From Rhyzopertha dominica (taxonomy: Eukaryota; Arthropoda; Insecta; Coleoptera; Bostrichidae), in the NCBI GenBank assembly GCA_025024175.1, contig QCXZ01000001.1, forward strand, positions 3,968,001 to 4,032,000: a DNA stretch of 64,000 nucleotides. The letters run 5' to 3'. Numbering within the stretch: the first letter of the stretch is position 1; every line of letters begins with the position of its first letter. Both the position numbers and the translations under genes were made by a program. The notes under the pieces are model-generated. The model was not told the origin of the DNA and made no database searches. It saw nothing but the letters and a program-made list of their open reading frames with translations. This document shows positions 45,501 through 52,789 of this stretch, one piece after another.

Positions 45501-48500
45501 ATCATTGCTTTACTTATCCATTGGTAGGCATCTACTGAAACTACTAACGCAATATTTTGAAATATAACAACGACGTAGAGCTAAACATGCTCCTTTAACT
45601 TCTCGCAAATGCAACGTGTCGTAAAATTTGAGAACTACCGATTGTTACCGGTTCTAGAGTTGTCAATTCTGATGAAGTTTGACCAAGCAGCAGCAAACAT
45701 CAACAGATTACAGAAACATCATCAAACATCACATCAAATATTGTATATGAATAATTTCGTTTTCATTTGTTGCTATCGTGTAAAAAAAACATTACCTATA
45801 AGCTCACGAGAGTTGTACCCGTTCCCAGATAAAATTGGAAGCTTTGCTTTTGCCTTCAAACGGTAAATTATCATTACTTAATGTACTATTATTTTTACGG
45901 TTTTAACTATCTTTTAATATATGATAATTTGTGCTATAAACGACGACTGCTTGATATTTGTGTCTGTTGTATGACTTAAACCTGTTGATGGCTTTTATGG
46001 AGTAGATTGTTTATTATTTATGACAACCGTAATGTGATTTCAATTTTTAATAATCTTTAACGTTTCACGCATGGAATCTTTCAAGTTGATCTTAAAAAAG
46101 TTAAACAAATTCCTACAAATATGTCACTAAGTAGCTAGTTGCTATAAGAAAGACGCATTTTGTTAAAAATATTTTACAAAAATGGATTTTATTTACTAGG
46201 TTACATTCGAGTAAGATTTATATGAAAGTAAATATTATTTTCATTAGAAAATCTCCGCGAAATACTCCAAAATGCATTCAAAAAGTAAAGTATATTTTCA
46301 ATGGTTTATAATTACCACACATTTTTCATTCGTTAATTTTCTGTTCTTCTACTTCAGTGTTCGTTGTTTTTTCTAGTCCAAAATATCCTTAGCAATCTCC
46401 TGCAGTACTATAGTTCAGAAGCAGCCATTTTTATGGTCCAATCCTCCATAGAAAAGTGTGTAAATCACATTCCATCACCATTCTCAAGCCTAGTTTTAAA
46501 TAGGTAGATATTTCGGCAATATAGACACTTTTTTAATTTAGTCATCAACATTCGTACTATACTATATGGGCTTGTTTTCTGTCCTCTTTGACTAACATTT
46601 GTTGCTATCCACGTACTAGCCTACGAAAATCAGTCCAAAAAATGACTGCGCTTTTCTAAAAAAATATATCTAAGCTAGATATGATTTTCATCCCCTTTGA
46701 GCTTCCAAAATTTGCTCATTTCTACCTGCAGGTACACGAGAAAACCGAAATAGTTCCTCTCTGCTTCAGACAAATCAAACAATGAATGAACGAATTGAAT
46801 AAAAATGTGTATAATTGGTAGATAATTCAAAAACTATGAAACCTAAATACAACAAAATACGTCTTTATTACTTTATATTCATTACTAAACCCAAATTGTG
46901 CCATTAAGTTCATGTACGTATTTACAAGAGTTTTGAGAATTATGTTACGTGTAAGTTTTTTAGGACATAAAGAACTTTTTGTTTCTCTTTTTGCATCATT
47001 ATACAATTTCTGAATATAACTAGTCGTTTGCAAGTAACTTTTGTTTTACGTCAACAACTGCATTTCTACCATCATTTTTGCAAATATTTAAAAATGTGTT
47101 ATTCATGGAATCTCTTTGATCTTTTCGTGTACACATTTTTACCGCTTATTTAGGGATCATTAAAAAATATTTGAAATGTCGAAGTAACGTATCCGTTAAA
47201 TTCCGGCACACATGTGAACGATTACCTACATTGAAAACATTTGTAAGACCACAATATATGAAAGCCCTTAATACCATATCACTATATCAGAATACTAATA
47301 ATCTATATACTAATGTTTTCCAAATATCTAACTTTTTAGTAGCAAAAATAATTTTAGAACATTCGTTCCCATAGGTATGAAATGGCCTCTACCTGTTAAT
47401 TATCCTTGATTATTATTCCTTGATTCACATACTACTTAATCATATTTTTCATAACACTATGTATAATAAATATAGTGTACTTTATTATTAGTATACCATA
47501 AACCTTTAGATGTAAATCGATATATTTTCGGAACAAAATCTATCAATAATACTTATATACTTTTTTGTTCATTCATTCTCGAAATTTCGAGATGTAAAAT
47601 TGAGTCTCGTCTCAGTGACAACACTATAATTAAAAGAGCTTTTTCTCCCGAACTACTCATTAGACTCACCTCATATAATCCTGTTTGCACAGTATCATGC
47701 CGCCCTTTGTGAAACACGACGATCCTATTTCGGCCAACATGGCGGAACAACACGAACACTTTAGGCAACCGTTGTGCCAATAGCGATCCAGAGCGTGCAA
47801 AAGGAAACGTTCGACGATTTTTCCGCCACAACCCGCACACACTTTGACCGCGTTATTATTATTGTTATTATTGACACTGTGATGCTGTAGAGGCGCGCCA
47901 CCACTGCTGAACGCTGGGTGCTGGTGGTGAGCGTGGGGGTGGGAGTCGTGGGGTCCTGGGTGGCCTGAAAAATATTTGGGGTTGATTGAATGTCGAGATT
48001 CGTTTGTTTTGTATGTTTTTATAGTAAGTCTAGTTCTATTTTCAAGGCGTTAATTGTTTGTTCTTTTATTTTCAGGTGAGTGTCTTTTGGCCGTTGATTC
48101 GTAAGTTTTTCGACATTATTCCATCTTCAGTGGGAATAAGAGAGGTATATAGGCGACACATTGTTCTCCACCCAACCGTCTGTAGCGGAGACCATTACCT
48201 CTCTTGGTCCCACCACATTGTTGGCATTGGAAATGACCGTGCTGATGAGGCTTAAAAAGTTAAAAACGCTGTCCACGGTTGTTCTGATGAAGGCAGCATG
48301 CGCAGATTTTGGGTCTATTTGAGCCTAATTTCTCTATTAAAATCAAATTCCAAAAAGTGTAATCCCAACAATTTCGCTTTCTAAATGTACTTTATCTTAA
48401 GTATAGCACAAAATTTAAAACTTCACCAAATATTTCTTTTGTAAGCGTTGATTAATTAATGTTGCGGTAAAACCATTACTAAAATTATAGATAGGTATAT

Positions 48501-51229
48501 ATTTTAATTTGTCAAAGATATTTTTTAGATTAATTGAATATATCTAGTATTGAAAATTATTTTGCAATGATATAAAATAGACAATTGATTGAATCATACT
48601 GTACACAAAACATAAAAAATATCTATTGCAATTTTCGTGACTTTGAAGGATGACTTTTGATGAAGACAGTCTGCGCACTGGGAAAGCATCTAAATAATAT
48701 TAAAACACTAAAATTTCAGTCTTTTTTCAGCTACGACCGAAATAAACCATCATAACTTATATTTATCTCTGAATGATGAATACCTGAAAATGTTTTTACT
48801 TTTCGCAAATACCTTGCGCAGTAATAATATTGCTTTTGTAGAGTGGTTCGTCTTGAACTACATTATCTTTGATTATTACTATTCGCTTGCAACAACCGAT
48901 ATGGAAATGCACAGATGTGAAAGCCTTATTTTTTTGAATTAATTTTGCTAATCGAAACATTACCCACTCCATATCCATCACACTAGTACTTTCTACGTCC
49001 ATTGTGAATTATTGAAATGATTTAAAAACCTACGTGTTCTATCAATTCGGTTTTAACTTTACATAACTTAATAAAACTGTACATAAATAGATTGACCAAA
49101 ATTTCGTTCGGAACTATAATAAGTAGATTACAGACAGTGCTCACATCTTTACTACGTTTGGATTTGATAATATCATCAACAGTTTTATATATTATGGGTA
49201 CTTCTAAATCTGATATTTAACTTTTGTCAAAGAAGAGAACCTCAAAATTTTTGAAAGTAAATAAACAAATCATCAAGGAAGCGAAACATCAAAGTGTCAC
49301 CTGGTTAAATTTAAACTTACCGCGAAAAAAAAACTACGTGGTAGGTGTACACGAACTACTTGATAAAGGAAAACTACAAAATAGCCTTCCATAAACAAAT
49401 TGGCCATTATAGGACTACTTTGAAAAATGTGATGATACTTTTGGTATTTGGCCTCACGTCATTGAACAGTTAGGTAATTAGTTTGCATTATATATACAAG
49501 GCCTTTCGGAAAAATTAAAGAACATACTTAGAGAGCATTATATTTTTTGTAGTTGATAATACATATAATAATTTAGATAAAAAAAATACTTCTACTAAAG
49601 ATAAAGTGCAGTGCAGAATAGTGATAAAATAAAATATTACAAACGCCTAGTGAATGAAACTATAGAGGTTTTTAGAAATACTAATAACTTTAACATAGAT
49701 TGTGGAAATTATGACTTGGCTGTAGTTTCCTTTTATCAAATGATTCGTGTTCGTTTAATAGGTAGTTCCTTTCTCGTCGGTTTCCTTTAAATTTAATTAG
49801 GTTAGCACGTTATTTCTAAGTCTCCTCACACCGTTATTGATTTGATTACTTATTTTCAAAATTTTGTTTGTACTCGTGACAGATGGTATTTTGAGGTTCT
49901 CTTCTTCGATAAAGATTAGAGATATAACTGTAAGTCAAATTAATAATATTTTGTCAGTGTTTTAGTGACAGTAATCTTTCAAAAAACATATTATCTAATA
50001 TTATTGTCGCTGAAAGTATTCACCTTCCTATACAACAATTTATGTCAAGGCTGGGATATTGAAGAGAGAAAAGATGTATTTGAGATAACGATAGAAATGG
50101 AACAACCATTTCTTACAAAACAGCTTCACCTGAAATCTACTGAATTTTTAGAGATAAATGATAAATTAAAAATTGTTATTATTTTTTCTAAATTAATTGC
50201 TAATTGCGAAATCTACCTTTCAAATTATTTCTGGCCTACACTTTAACGGATTGAATTTGTTGAACCAATTAGTTTGCATATTCAAAATAGAGTATATGTA
50301 AAAATGTCGATCACGAGCTTTCGAATAAGACCATTCAAGTATGTAAAATAATTGTGATTCTCTTTGTATAGTTATATCGCATTAATCTTTTTTTATATAT
50401 AGGGTCCGCCATTTAAAACTCCAGGCTCGTATTTTTGCTATTTTTTTTGGTACAAACCTTAAGTTATATATGAAATTGTAGGTCTTTTTGAACTCTTTAA
50501 AAATAAAATATTGGGAACTTTGTACTTTATTTATTTAAAAGTTACTCCAGATTTTGAGGTTTTGTGTGCAGCGATGGGTATGTAGGCATAATTTGTACCG
50601 TAATAAGCTACTAAAGTAACACTGAACAACCCTATTAACAAAAATGGCGTCGACTAGTTTTTTTTTTTTGTTTTTCACTAAGAAGGAGTAAAAATTACGC
50701 ATACATGGTAAAGACACAAATTGAAGAAAATAAAAGCCGGCATCCATCTATAAAGCAATATTTATTATACGGGGTAAGGTTAAAAATATCTAGAAAAATT
50801 AATTTTTGGACACCCAATATTCTATTTTTAAAGAGTTTAAAAATACCTACAATTTGACATATAACTTAAGGTTGTACCTACAAAAATAAAGAAAGTACGA
50901 GCCTGGGGAGTTTTAGGCGGCGGACCCTGTATATCTCTTACTCTCTCTTAAAAATTCATCTAAAATTTAAAAAAATCGCGTTTTTCGCGAAGCTTTTTGA
51001 AAAAGACATTTAAGCAATCCACTTCAACTACGCACTCATCGGTGTTTTAACTATTTTTTTTCGTCCTCGACGTCTTACCCAAGGGTCCTATGCCATGTCC
51101 GTTGCTGGGGTGCATGTGTCCGTGCGGCCCCCCAGGTCCCTGGTGTCCGTGGTAGCTGCCGTTGTCGGGCGATGGAGGGTGCGGGGACGCCAGTTCCGGC
51201 CCTCCGTACGGGTGATAATGGGGGTTCAT
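21299..51229 (-). CDS. LMO4: LIM-domain-only protein LMO4 (three coding exons, 247 aa)
   Basis: The coding sequence joins 51229-51079, 47964-47670 and 21596-21299 (151+295+298 nt, 248 codons with stop). Codons 51 (Gly) and 149 (Arg) are split by introns, and the phases fit exactly. LIM1 has zinc ligands C93, C96, H114, C117 / C120, C123, C143, D146. LIM2 has C157, C160, H189, C192 / C195, C198, C217, D220. The spacing, the LFGSSGACSACGQTIPASEF linker and overall layout match LMO4, a nuclear adaptor without a homeodomain. LMO proteins bind LDB1/Chip-type cofactors and bHLH or GATA complexes and act as transcriptional co-regulators (family knowledge). Insect-type features are a His/Gly/Pro-rich N-terminus (residues 1-80) with seven Asn in a row, a Gly/Pro-rich insertion in LIM2 (about residues 174-184), and a basic tail ending GRPRRSRD. 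The introns are 3.1 kb and 26.1 kb, and the larger one is full of transposons. Confidence 0.95.
21597..22479. other. LMO4: Start of the 26 kb LMO4 intron (3' end on the gene strand)
   Basis: AT-rich intron adjoining the LIM2 exon acceptor at 21597-21599. No repeat or gene was recognised; open frames up to 112 codons on the minus strand have no known motif. Confidence 0.5.
22480..22715 (+). pseudogene. Non-LTR retrotransposon reverse-transcriptase remnant
   Basis: The plus strand reads EEPTFKEVAEIVQKQKQ, IPAERIKHVG, LIHEVY, then IPEG-stop-KGTVMIPLK. This matches the linker and first reverse-transcriptase block of animal LINEs (PT-x-EEV, GPDGIPAELIK, IP-x-W-x-x-x-IIPI). One in-frame TAG interrupts it. 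Only about 80 codons survive. Confidence 0.65.
22716..24309. other. LMO4 intron, GC-rich island at 23150-23480
   Basis: 23150-23480 is a GC-rich repeat-poor island. The remainder is AT-rich, with runs such as AATAATTACATAATAATC near 23572. No gene seen. Confidence 0.4.
24310..24815. repeat. Diverged dispersed repeat (partner of 7700-8170)
   Basis: Alignable blocks include a CAGAAGTA-CAATCGAAGTATAA core near 24366-24390 against 7795-7818, an AGCTTGAGAA-AA block near 24552 against 7938, and a CCAGGTT-T-TC-TTCTCAGTTTTGA block near 24770 against 8120. Same orientation, many substitutions and gaps, no coding. Family unknown. Confidence 0.5.
25294..25335. repeat. C-run and probable transposon terminus
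   Basis: A homopolymer run of about 14 C is followed by CTCTTAGACC-AAAGCTGGGTACGCCCGTGC. In reverse this reads GCACGGGCGTACCCAGCTTT, a type of end often seen in dispersed animal repeats. The partner end was not found. Confidence 0.3.
25336..26314. other. LMO4 intron, GC-rich island 25380-25960
   Basis: GC-rich and repeat-poor with TGACGT-type motifs near 25397-25411 and a (GGC)n-like stretch near 25780. A 96-codon minus-strand frame (25433-25723) has no recognisable motif. 25960-26314 holds nothing recognisable. Confidence 0.4.
26315..27240 (+). pseudogene. Non-LTR retrotransposon remnant (reverse transcriptase and 3' tail)
   Basis: Plus-strand pieces in order: TEDYRGITLWSVG, DHIFIVWRILEEKWREGT, FDSINHEVM (motif A region), FGQTTSTKQKNRDLKQECAI, ISRVVLDETLKN, then near 27030 KYWGHVQRR and KGLGAKRRQ, and EQWLEMAK near 27190. 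This is the order of the reverse-transcriptase domain and C-terminal region of LINE ORF2 proteins with the WGHV-R motif. Frames are broken many times. The related scrap at 22480-22715 covers the preceding part of such a protein but overlaps slightly, so it is a separate copy. Confidence 0.7.
27494..27745 (+). pseudogene. mariner transposase C-terminal remnant
   Basis: The plus strand includes YYHDKAPDCK (the HDNAP motif around the second catalytic Asp), then SPDLAPYDFYCF (the mariner SPDLAP-x-D motif carrying the third Asp of the DD34D triad), and KKELKGRRFSDNED across one stop. Frameshifts separate the pieces. No terminal repeats seen. Confidence 0.75.
27746..28640. other. LMO4 intron, GC-rich island 27830-28560
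   Basis: GC-rich, with many restriction-like GC palindromes, and no coding signal despite open frames of 63-98 codons on both strands. 28036-28115 shares a block (TGGCGC ... CCAACA ... CCTGGCGCAGT-TGTAGG) with 13716-13810. Confidence 0.4.
28641..31489. other. AT-rich LMO4 intron, nothing recognised
   Basis: No transposon protein, terminal repeat or exon was recognised in about 2.8 kb. Open frames of 71-72 codons at 28951-29302 are unassigned. 30400-30620 is somewhat less AT-rich. Confidence 0.4.
31490..32110. other. GC-rich intronic island
   Basis: Moderately GC-rich and repeat-poor, with several AATTA homeodomain-type cores, a GTGACGTCACG palindrome at 31679-31689 and no open frame of note. 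Candidate regulatory sequence by composition only. Confidence 0.35.
32740..32987 (-). pseudogene. mariner/IS630-like transposase N-terminal (HTH) remnant
   Basis: Starts at ATG 32987-32985 with MPQLTEHDRIEILMMIG. After a frameshift come EVVALYNAIHEN and PIARTTVTKSL (helix-turn-helix), and after another FHPYKIQILQELSES near 32790-32745. This order matches the helix-turn-helix leader and FHPYKIQL-HEL linker of insect mariner-like transposases with a DUF4817-type N-terminus. The catalytic part is missing, so it is a 5' fragment. Confidence 0.7.
33588..33836 (-). pseudogene. Harbinger transposase N-terminal fragment
   Basis: The 82-codon frame reads LLKVELLIQDPAAYKNFLQM, SNASFEKLFELVHNKIGKQG and TQFRESIPS. 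This matches the conserved N-terminal block of Harbinger-type nucleases (L-x-x-ED-x-x-x-YKNFLRM-x-x-x-FD-LL-x-x-I-x-K-x-T-x-FR-AIP). The catalytic DDE part is absent. It sits inside the element bounded by TTA duplications, which independently supports the assignment. Confidence 0.75.
34221..35802 (-). mobile_element. Tc1-type transposon nested in the Harbinger terminal repeat
   Basis: TA lies directly outside each end (34219-34220 and 35803-35804). Terminal inverted repeats are unusually long, about 230 bp, starting CGAGCCCT-CACAAAAATGTT and ending inside with a second ACAT-AATGTTCGGAC block (near 34430-34447 and 35573-35590). The minus strand holds a nearly full transposase. Removing it restores a clean Harbinger terminus, so this insertion is the younger event. 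Confidence 0.88.
34423..35474 (-). pseudogene. Tc1-type DD34E transposase, frameshifted
   Basis: Start ATG at 35474 with MSRGKVTNRAIRELIVKLF, a paired-like helix-turn-helix domain (about residues 1-110, including GRPRK). The catalytic domain follows in three frames: FSDESKFDV near 34945 (first Asp), FQQDGA (second Asp), and SSSPDLNVIETIW (Glu 35 positions on, the DD34E spacing of Tc1). The stop is at 34423. Frameshifts near 35020 and between 34850 and 34700 inactivate it. A 54-bp insert after HFYK (35067-35120) has intron-like borders. It would cut and paste the element at TA sites. Confidence 0.85.
35824..36600. other. LMO4 intron, GC-rich island 36040-36560
   Basis: GC-rich, repeat-poor, with no recognised coding. 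Open frames of 61-94 codons on both strands are compositional. Confidence 0.4.
36630..37490 (+). mobile_element. Penelope-like element, family II remnant
   Basis: 36969-37253 encodes MPKLYVLPKIQNTGKAMRPI, SVKNSVEFIDKI and LLVSFDVTSLFPSV, the first half of a Penelope reverse transcriptase with the motif A aspartate present. 37352-37455 continues with QRSLPFLDLLVSKK and KNKIEF, so the YVDD region has been deleted between them. Upstream, 36641-36684 holds a hammerhead-like terminal motif on the minus strand. The remnant is cut at 37490-37502 by insertion of the family I copy. Confidence 0.8.
36641..36684 (-). ncRNA. Hammerhead-like motif in Penelope family II terminal repeat
   Basis: The minus strand reads ACCA-CTGAAGA, a hairpin CCAC-GGTA-GTGG, then AC-GAAAC-GTC-TGGA. 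CTGAAGA and GAAA are intact hammerhead core boxes, CCA/TGG can close stem I, and GAAAC next to GTC is the very short stem III described for Penelope hammerheads. Stem II is preceded by an unpaired TGCCTG, so the fold is imperfect. Confidence 0.45.
37609..38304 (+). CDS. Penelope GIY-YIG endonuclease-containing C-terminal ORF (231 aa)
   Basis: An uninterrupted frame without its reverse-transcriptase half. An N-terminal thumb-like segment (residues 1-95, IKQIAFNNGYDTKIVEQ ...) is followed by IYQIKCMQCYMIYIGQSGR (residues about 92-110), a CxxC motif joined to the GIY-YIG variant IYIGQSGR, then EHVANINANKST and HCIRNNHHLD. The tail contains LLELLEIRKGQ and TRIEIPTSSTAFD. Penelope elements place this endonuclease after the reverse transcriptase to nick target DNA. 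The first codon is only the first Met of the truncated frame, and no promoter is evident. The homologous region in copy 1 is broken, so this copy is better preserved. Confidence 0.82.
   Translation: MTTIKQIAFNNGYDTKIVEQYKIRIQRMLYNANINEREHIFAAVNYVKGVNACVKYRLNRLGIKAIEVNKCNLGGLLVNNKPKSNKLNKNVIYQIKCMQCYMIYIGQSGRAIKNIIKEHVANINANKSTTGFADHCIRNNHHLDKNDVKILHCERKGKKLNLLELLEIRKGQHQKKHLANTRIEIPTSSTAFDMAEIIKSTFKPRREILQLYFTTHVKRGCKQNSAHLSLV
38314..38355 (+). ncRNA. Hammerhead-ribozyme-like fold in Penelope family I copy 2
   Basis: Order: CTCT (stem I), TTGACAA (core, two differences from CUGANGA), T, GACC-GTTCTA-GGTC (perfect 4-bp stem II), GAAA, C-GATC-G (stem III), TC (cleavage site), AGAG (perfect stem I partner). 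All three helices form, and the same arrangement is present in copy 1. The core changes C3U and G8A are shared by both copies. Confidence 0.5.
38473..39357. other. LMO4 intron, possible Penelope terminal-repeat debris
   Basis: AT-rich. Near 39003-39040, CCTGAAGAAGAAACAG followed by GTTTCGAAATG resembles the terminal repeats of Penelope elements and may belong to the split family II element. Nothing else is recognised. Confidence 0.35.
39361..40293. mobile_element. Harbinger-type MITE (non-autonomous)
   Basis: TTA flanks both ends (39358-39360 and 40294-40296). The inverted ends read GGGCCGGTATTTCAGT on the left and GGCCCGGTATTTCAGT reversed on the right, with subterminal GGTTTAAAC-type and AAACTGGTTTTA-type blocks mirrored as well. 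A second internal pair (GCGTATTTCAGT near 39427-39438; ACTGAAATACGC at 40202-40213) repeats the terminal motif, as if one MITE had inserted into another of the same family. No protein motif is present in its single 85-codon frame. Confidence 0.75.
40297..40907. other. LMO4 intron, GC-rich island and a hairpin
   Basis: 40300-40720 is GC-rich and repeat-poor. 40886-40894 (AACAATCCC) pairs perfectly with 40900-40908 (GGGATTGTT) around TTAAG, directly at the insertion point of the next transposon. Confidence 0.4.
41550..41963 (-). pseudogene. YqaJ-like nuclease remnant (copy B)
   Basis: The frame opens MSRIPKRKRNKACRRFLADD, continues through an acidic segment (DSDHGQVNSESDEEDVIDD), KDSIGQSANPTWFQERSN and VGRVAFRRNPNTYDIL, and ends RWGSDNEDLTKKLKL. 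Compared with copy A it keeps the leader in frame but has lost 18 bp coding for the conserved RLTASN stretch directly after WFQERSN, and it shifts frame after the WG-x3-E motif. The leader looks like a nuclear-localisation type Lys/Arg cluster (inference). Confidence 0.65.
42060..42480 (-). pseudogene. Mutator-like transposase remnant (copy B)
   Basis: The minus strand near 42390-42240 gives ESDIIAESFKVL, then after a shift MHGLKYVKLVGDRDRLLTAK and PYGPQ. The acidic stretch is GDRDR here against GDGDR in copy A. Further down (about 42190-42110) GNYPRHVLGDHKNCENYFC and FISEMDECGLLGD remain, including Cys and His spacing typical of the family. Not translatable as one protein. Confidence 0.6.
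43041..44534. other. AT-rich LMO4 intron, nothing recognised
   Basis: Open frames at 43278-43505 and 44295-44486 have no familiar motif. No terminal repeats were found. Confidence 0.4.
44535..44705 (-). pseudogene. Jockey-type LINE reverse-transcriptase scrap
   Basis: The minus strand reads SGVPKGSNLDPLFYFIYFND and, 13 residues on, LFFADDPKIF. These are the B (GVPQGS-LGPLLF--FINDL) and C (FADD) boxes of Jockey-superfamily LINEs. No larger reading frame survives. Confidence 0.7.
45229..45400 (+). promoter_or_regulatory. Possible plus-strand initiator and non-coding first exon
   Basis: In a GC-richer island (45000-45410), TTTCAGTCAGT (two overlapping arthropod TCAGT initiators, A at 45229 or 45233) is followed 170 bp later by a strong donor, TTGCAAG|GTATGCGG (exon end 45400). 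No downstream exon or reading frame was found on this strand. It could be a nested or antisense transcript in the LMO4 intron, or chance. Confidence 0.3.
45401..47669. other. LMO4: AT-rich LMO4 intron (gene-strand start)
   Basis: The LMO4 donor is at 47669-47665 (GTGAG on the minus strand). 45401-47660 has no recognised repeat or coding sequence; open frames of 63-85 codons lack motifs. Confidence 0.45.
47670..47964 (-). CDS. LMO4: LMO4 exon encoding the LIM1 domain
   Basis: The acceptor is TTTTTCAG|GCC at 47964 and the donor ATGAG|GTGAGTCT at 47670. The reading frame starts with two bases completing the Gly codon from the upstream exon and ends with two bases of an Arg codon. It encodes a His-rich segment, seven Asn (an AAT/AAC run), then VCAGCGGK, RYWHNGCLKCSCC and MILCKQDYM, all zinc ligands of LIM1 (CxxC, HxxC, CxxC, CxxD). 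A second open frame on the same strand (47553-47840, starting MCGLWRKN) is an out-of-frame shadow. The downstream intron is about 26 kb. Confidence 0.95.
47965..49139. other. 3.1 kb LMO4 intron: possible Penelope III terminal debris
   Basis: 48070-48360 contains CCATCTTCAGTGGGAATAAG and TTCTGATGAAGGCAGCATGC, and 48657-48695 contains TTGATGAAGACAGTCTGCGC followed by GGGAAAGC. CTGATGA and GAAA boxes suggest decayed hammerhead-bearing Penelope terminal repeats ahead of the family III remnant at 49140. An unassigned 68-codon frame lies at 48796-49002 (-). Confidence 0.35.
49140..50045 (+). mobile_element. Penelope-like element, family III remnant a
   Basis: The plus strand includes LYIQGLSEKLKNILREHYIF, the conserved YV-GLSEKI-RLL-KH block before the GIY-YIG domain, then KDKVQC. 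It shares with 52790-53925 a 3' segment (AACATATTATCTAA-ATT-T--CGCTGAAAG-ATTCACC at about 49985-50032 and 53863-53910). Heavily broken. Confidence 0.65.
50400..50929. mobile_element. Palindromic Tc1/mariner-type MITE
   Basis: TA lies outside each end (50398-50399 and 50930-50931). The ends read TAGGGTCCGCC on the left and CAGGGTCCGCC reversed on the right. The inverted repeats extend over about 130 bp with blocks CCAGGCTCGTA, ACCTTAAGTTATAT and AACTCTTTAAAAATA mirrored. The 70-codon frame within is compositional. Confidence 0.75.
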
Positions 51230-51373
51230 GGCGGCTAGGGTGCTGGCGGCCAGTTTGGCGGCGAGAGCGCCTCACGCAGCGCTACCGTACGGGGGTCGAG
51301 AAAGAAAAATTCACGTCGCACTACTTCAGGGGCCGCTAGTCGGTGGCTGAAATGTCCTGTCAGACGGGGGATT
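51079..51373 (-). CDS. LMO4: LMO4 exon with start codon and part of the 5'UTR
   Basis: The start ATG is at 51229-51227 in a strong GCCGCC-ATG context and opens with MNPHYHPYGG. Coding runs to 51079, where the donor reads CCTTGG|GTAAGAC, leaving one base (G) of a split Gly codon. Upstream of the ATG the transcript continues to 51373, where a TTTTCCAG|AAT acceptor marks the exon edge, so transcription starts in a further exon at higher coordinates, possibly outside the window. The encoded 50 residues are low-complexity His, Gly and Pro without a folded domain. No nearer in-frame ATG gives a better start. The exon is GC-rich against an AT-rich intron background. Confidence 0.92.
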
Positions 51374-51544
51374 CTGGAAAATAACAAAAATGTTGAAAGT
51401 AGTTGGAGAAACAGATGTTAGTAATAGTAGTATGCATTTATTTAGCAAAAACCTGCTAATACAGTAAACAGACTAATAGTAATTGTACATTATCTATACA
51501 GTAAGTACATTTGTCAAATACATTTGCTTAACACTTGAAAAAAA

Positions 51545-52330
51545 GGAACGTACAGTTAATTTTTCTTTTATATATCCCGGAAGACTATTGTACAATCAAT
51601 CACTAAATAGTTGTGTCTGCTCATGCGTGTTCCTTGAAAATTCTATGTTGTAATGCAGCTTATTTCGAACGTTATGAGAGTGTACATCACCTCTAGTGTT
51701 TAATTGTCTTTGTAAGTAGTCGGGCAACATACCCTTACTTAATTTAAAAATTATTATAACATTCGCGGTCTCTATTTGCTGTTTAACCACTTAAGGCTTT
51801 GCAACATATAATCCACCGGAGTGTATCTACTTAACACACAGTATCACCCTTGCAGTCCTATTTTGTAATATTTGCAGCCGCTTTATATCTTCTTTTTTGC
51901 ATGCAATTAGTAAGGACATGCACTACACAAAGTGAGGATAAACTATAGTTTTATACACTAAATTTCTACTGTACAGTGACAAATTTGCAGAAACGCGAGA
52001 CAAGAATCCTATTTTCTTCCCAATTTTTTTTTACATATTTCGTCAACAAAGCATCCGAAAGATAACTGGGGATCTAACATCACTCCAAGATATTTAAGCT
52101 GTCCTACAAATTCTAATTTTACGTTACTAATATAAATACCATATTGCTGTTGATAATATTTTTTACAGTTATGTTTAAATCCCAAGACCATAACACTTAG
52201 ATTTAGAATAATTTAGTTTCAGCCGATTTGCACACAACCATTTATGCAGTGTAAATAGTTCCATGTTTAGAATGTCTGTTAACTCACGGTGATCCCCACC
52301 TGACAGAAAAACCAATGTATGAACCAATGT
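51545..52330 (-). pseudogene. LINE reverse-transcriptase C-terminal remnant
   Basis: Minus strand from 52320: SGGDHRELTDILNMELFTLH, KWLCANRLKLNYSKSKC, then FVGQLKYLGVMLDPQLSFG and VDEICKKK, then near 51760 FKLSKGMLPDYLQRQLNTRG, DVHSHNVRNK, and TQLFSD. This is the region after the FADD box of Jockey/CR1-type LINEs down to the ORF2 C-terminus, in correct order across frameshifts. It sits just upstream of the LMO4 start-codon exon, in the 5'UTR intron. Confidence 0.8.
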
Positions 52331-52789
52331 TGAAAATTTTGATAATAGTAGTCTTTATTAATGAAATTCGTAAACTTTAAGAATCTTTTGGGTAATAGTT
52401 CCTAAAATTCCCGACTCCACGTTAATAATTCTGGAACAGCCAGCGGAAATCCTAAACGCTTGTGCAAATTTTTTTTACCAGTCATTCATAGTCGGTTTAA
52501 ATGAGGATGTAATAGATTTAATATCGTTAATAATAATTGTACTTGTATTTTACTGATAACTCTGCACAAATTCAATAAAAGCGAGCTGCAGGCTGTATTA
52601 AAAAAATAAAAACAAAAAATAGTCGGTCCTGAAGAAATTCTGGCATACTTTCTTCGAGATTGTTTAAAAAAATCACGCAACATCCAGTAGCGCTGGAAGA
52701 GAGCCATATTTTGCACGGTTTTTAGTAACTAATTACAGACTAATTAGTGTAATCTGCAATTGTAGTAAGCCTTTCGAGGTCCTCGTAAA

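Noticed and set aside
47553..47840. 95-codon minus-strand frame starting MCGLWRKN over the LIM1 exon
   Set aside because: It is out of phase with the LIM1 reading and runs through the splice donor into intron.
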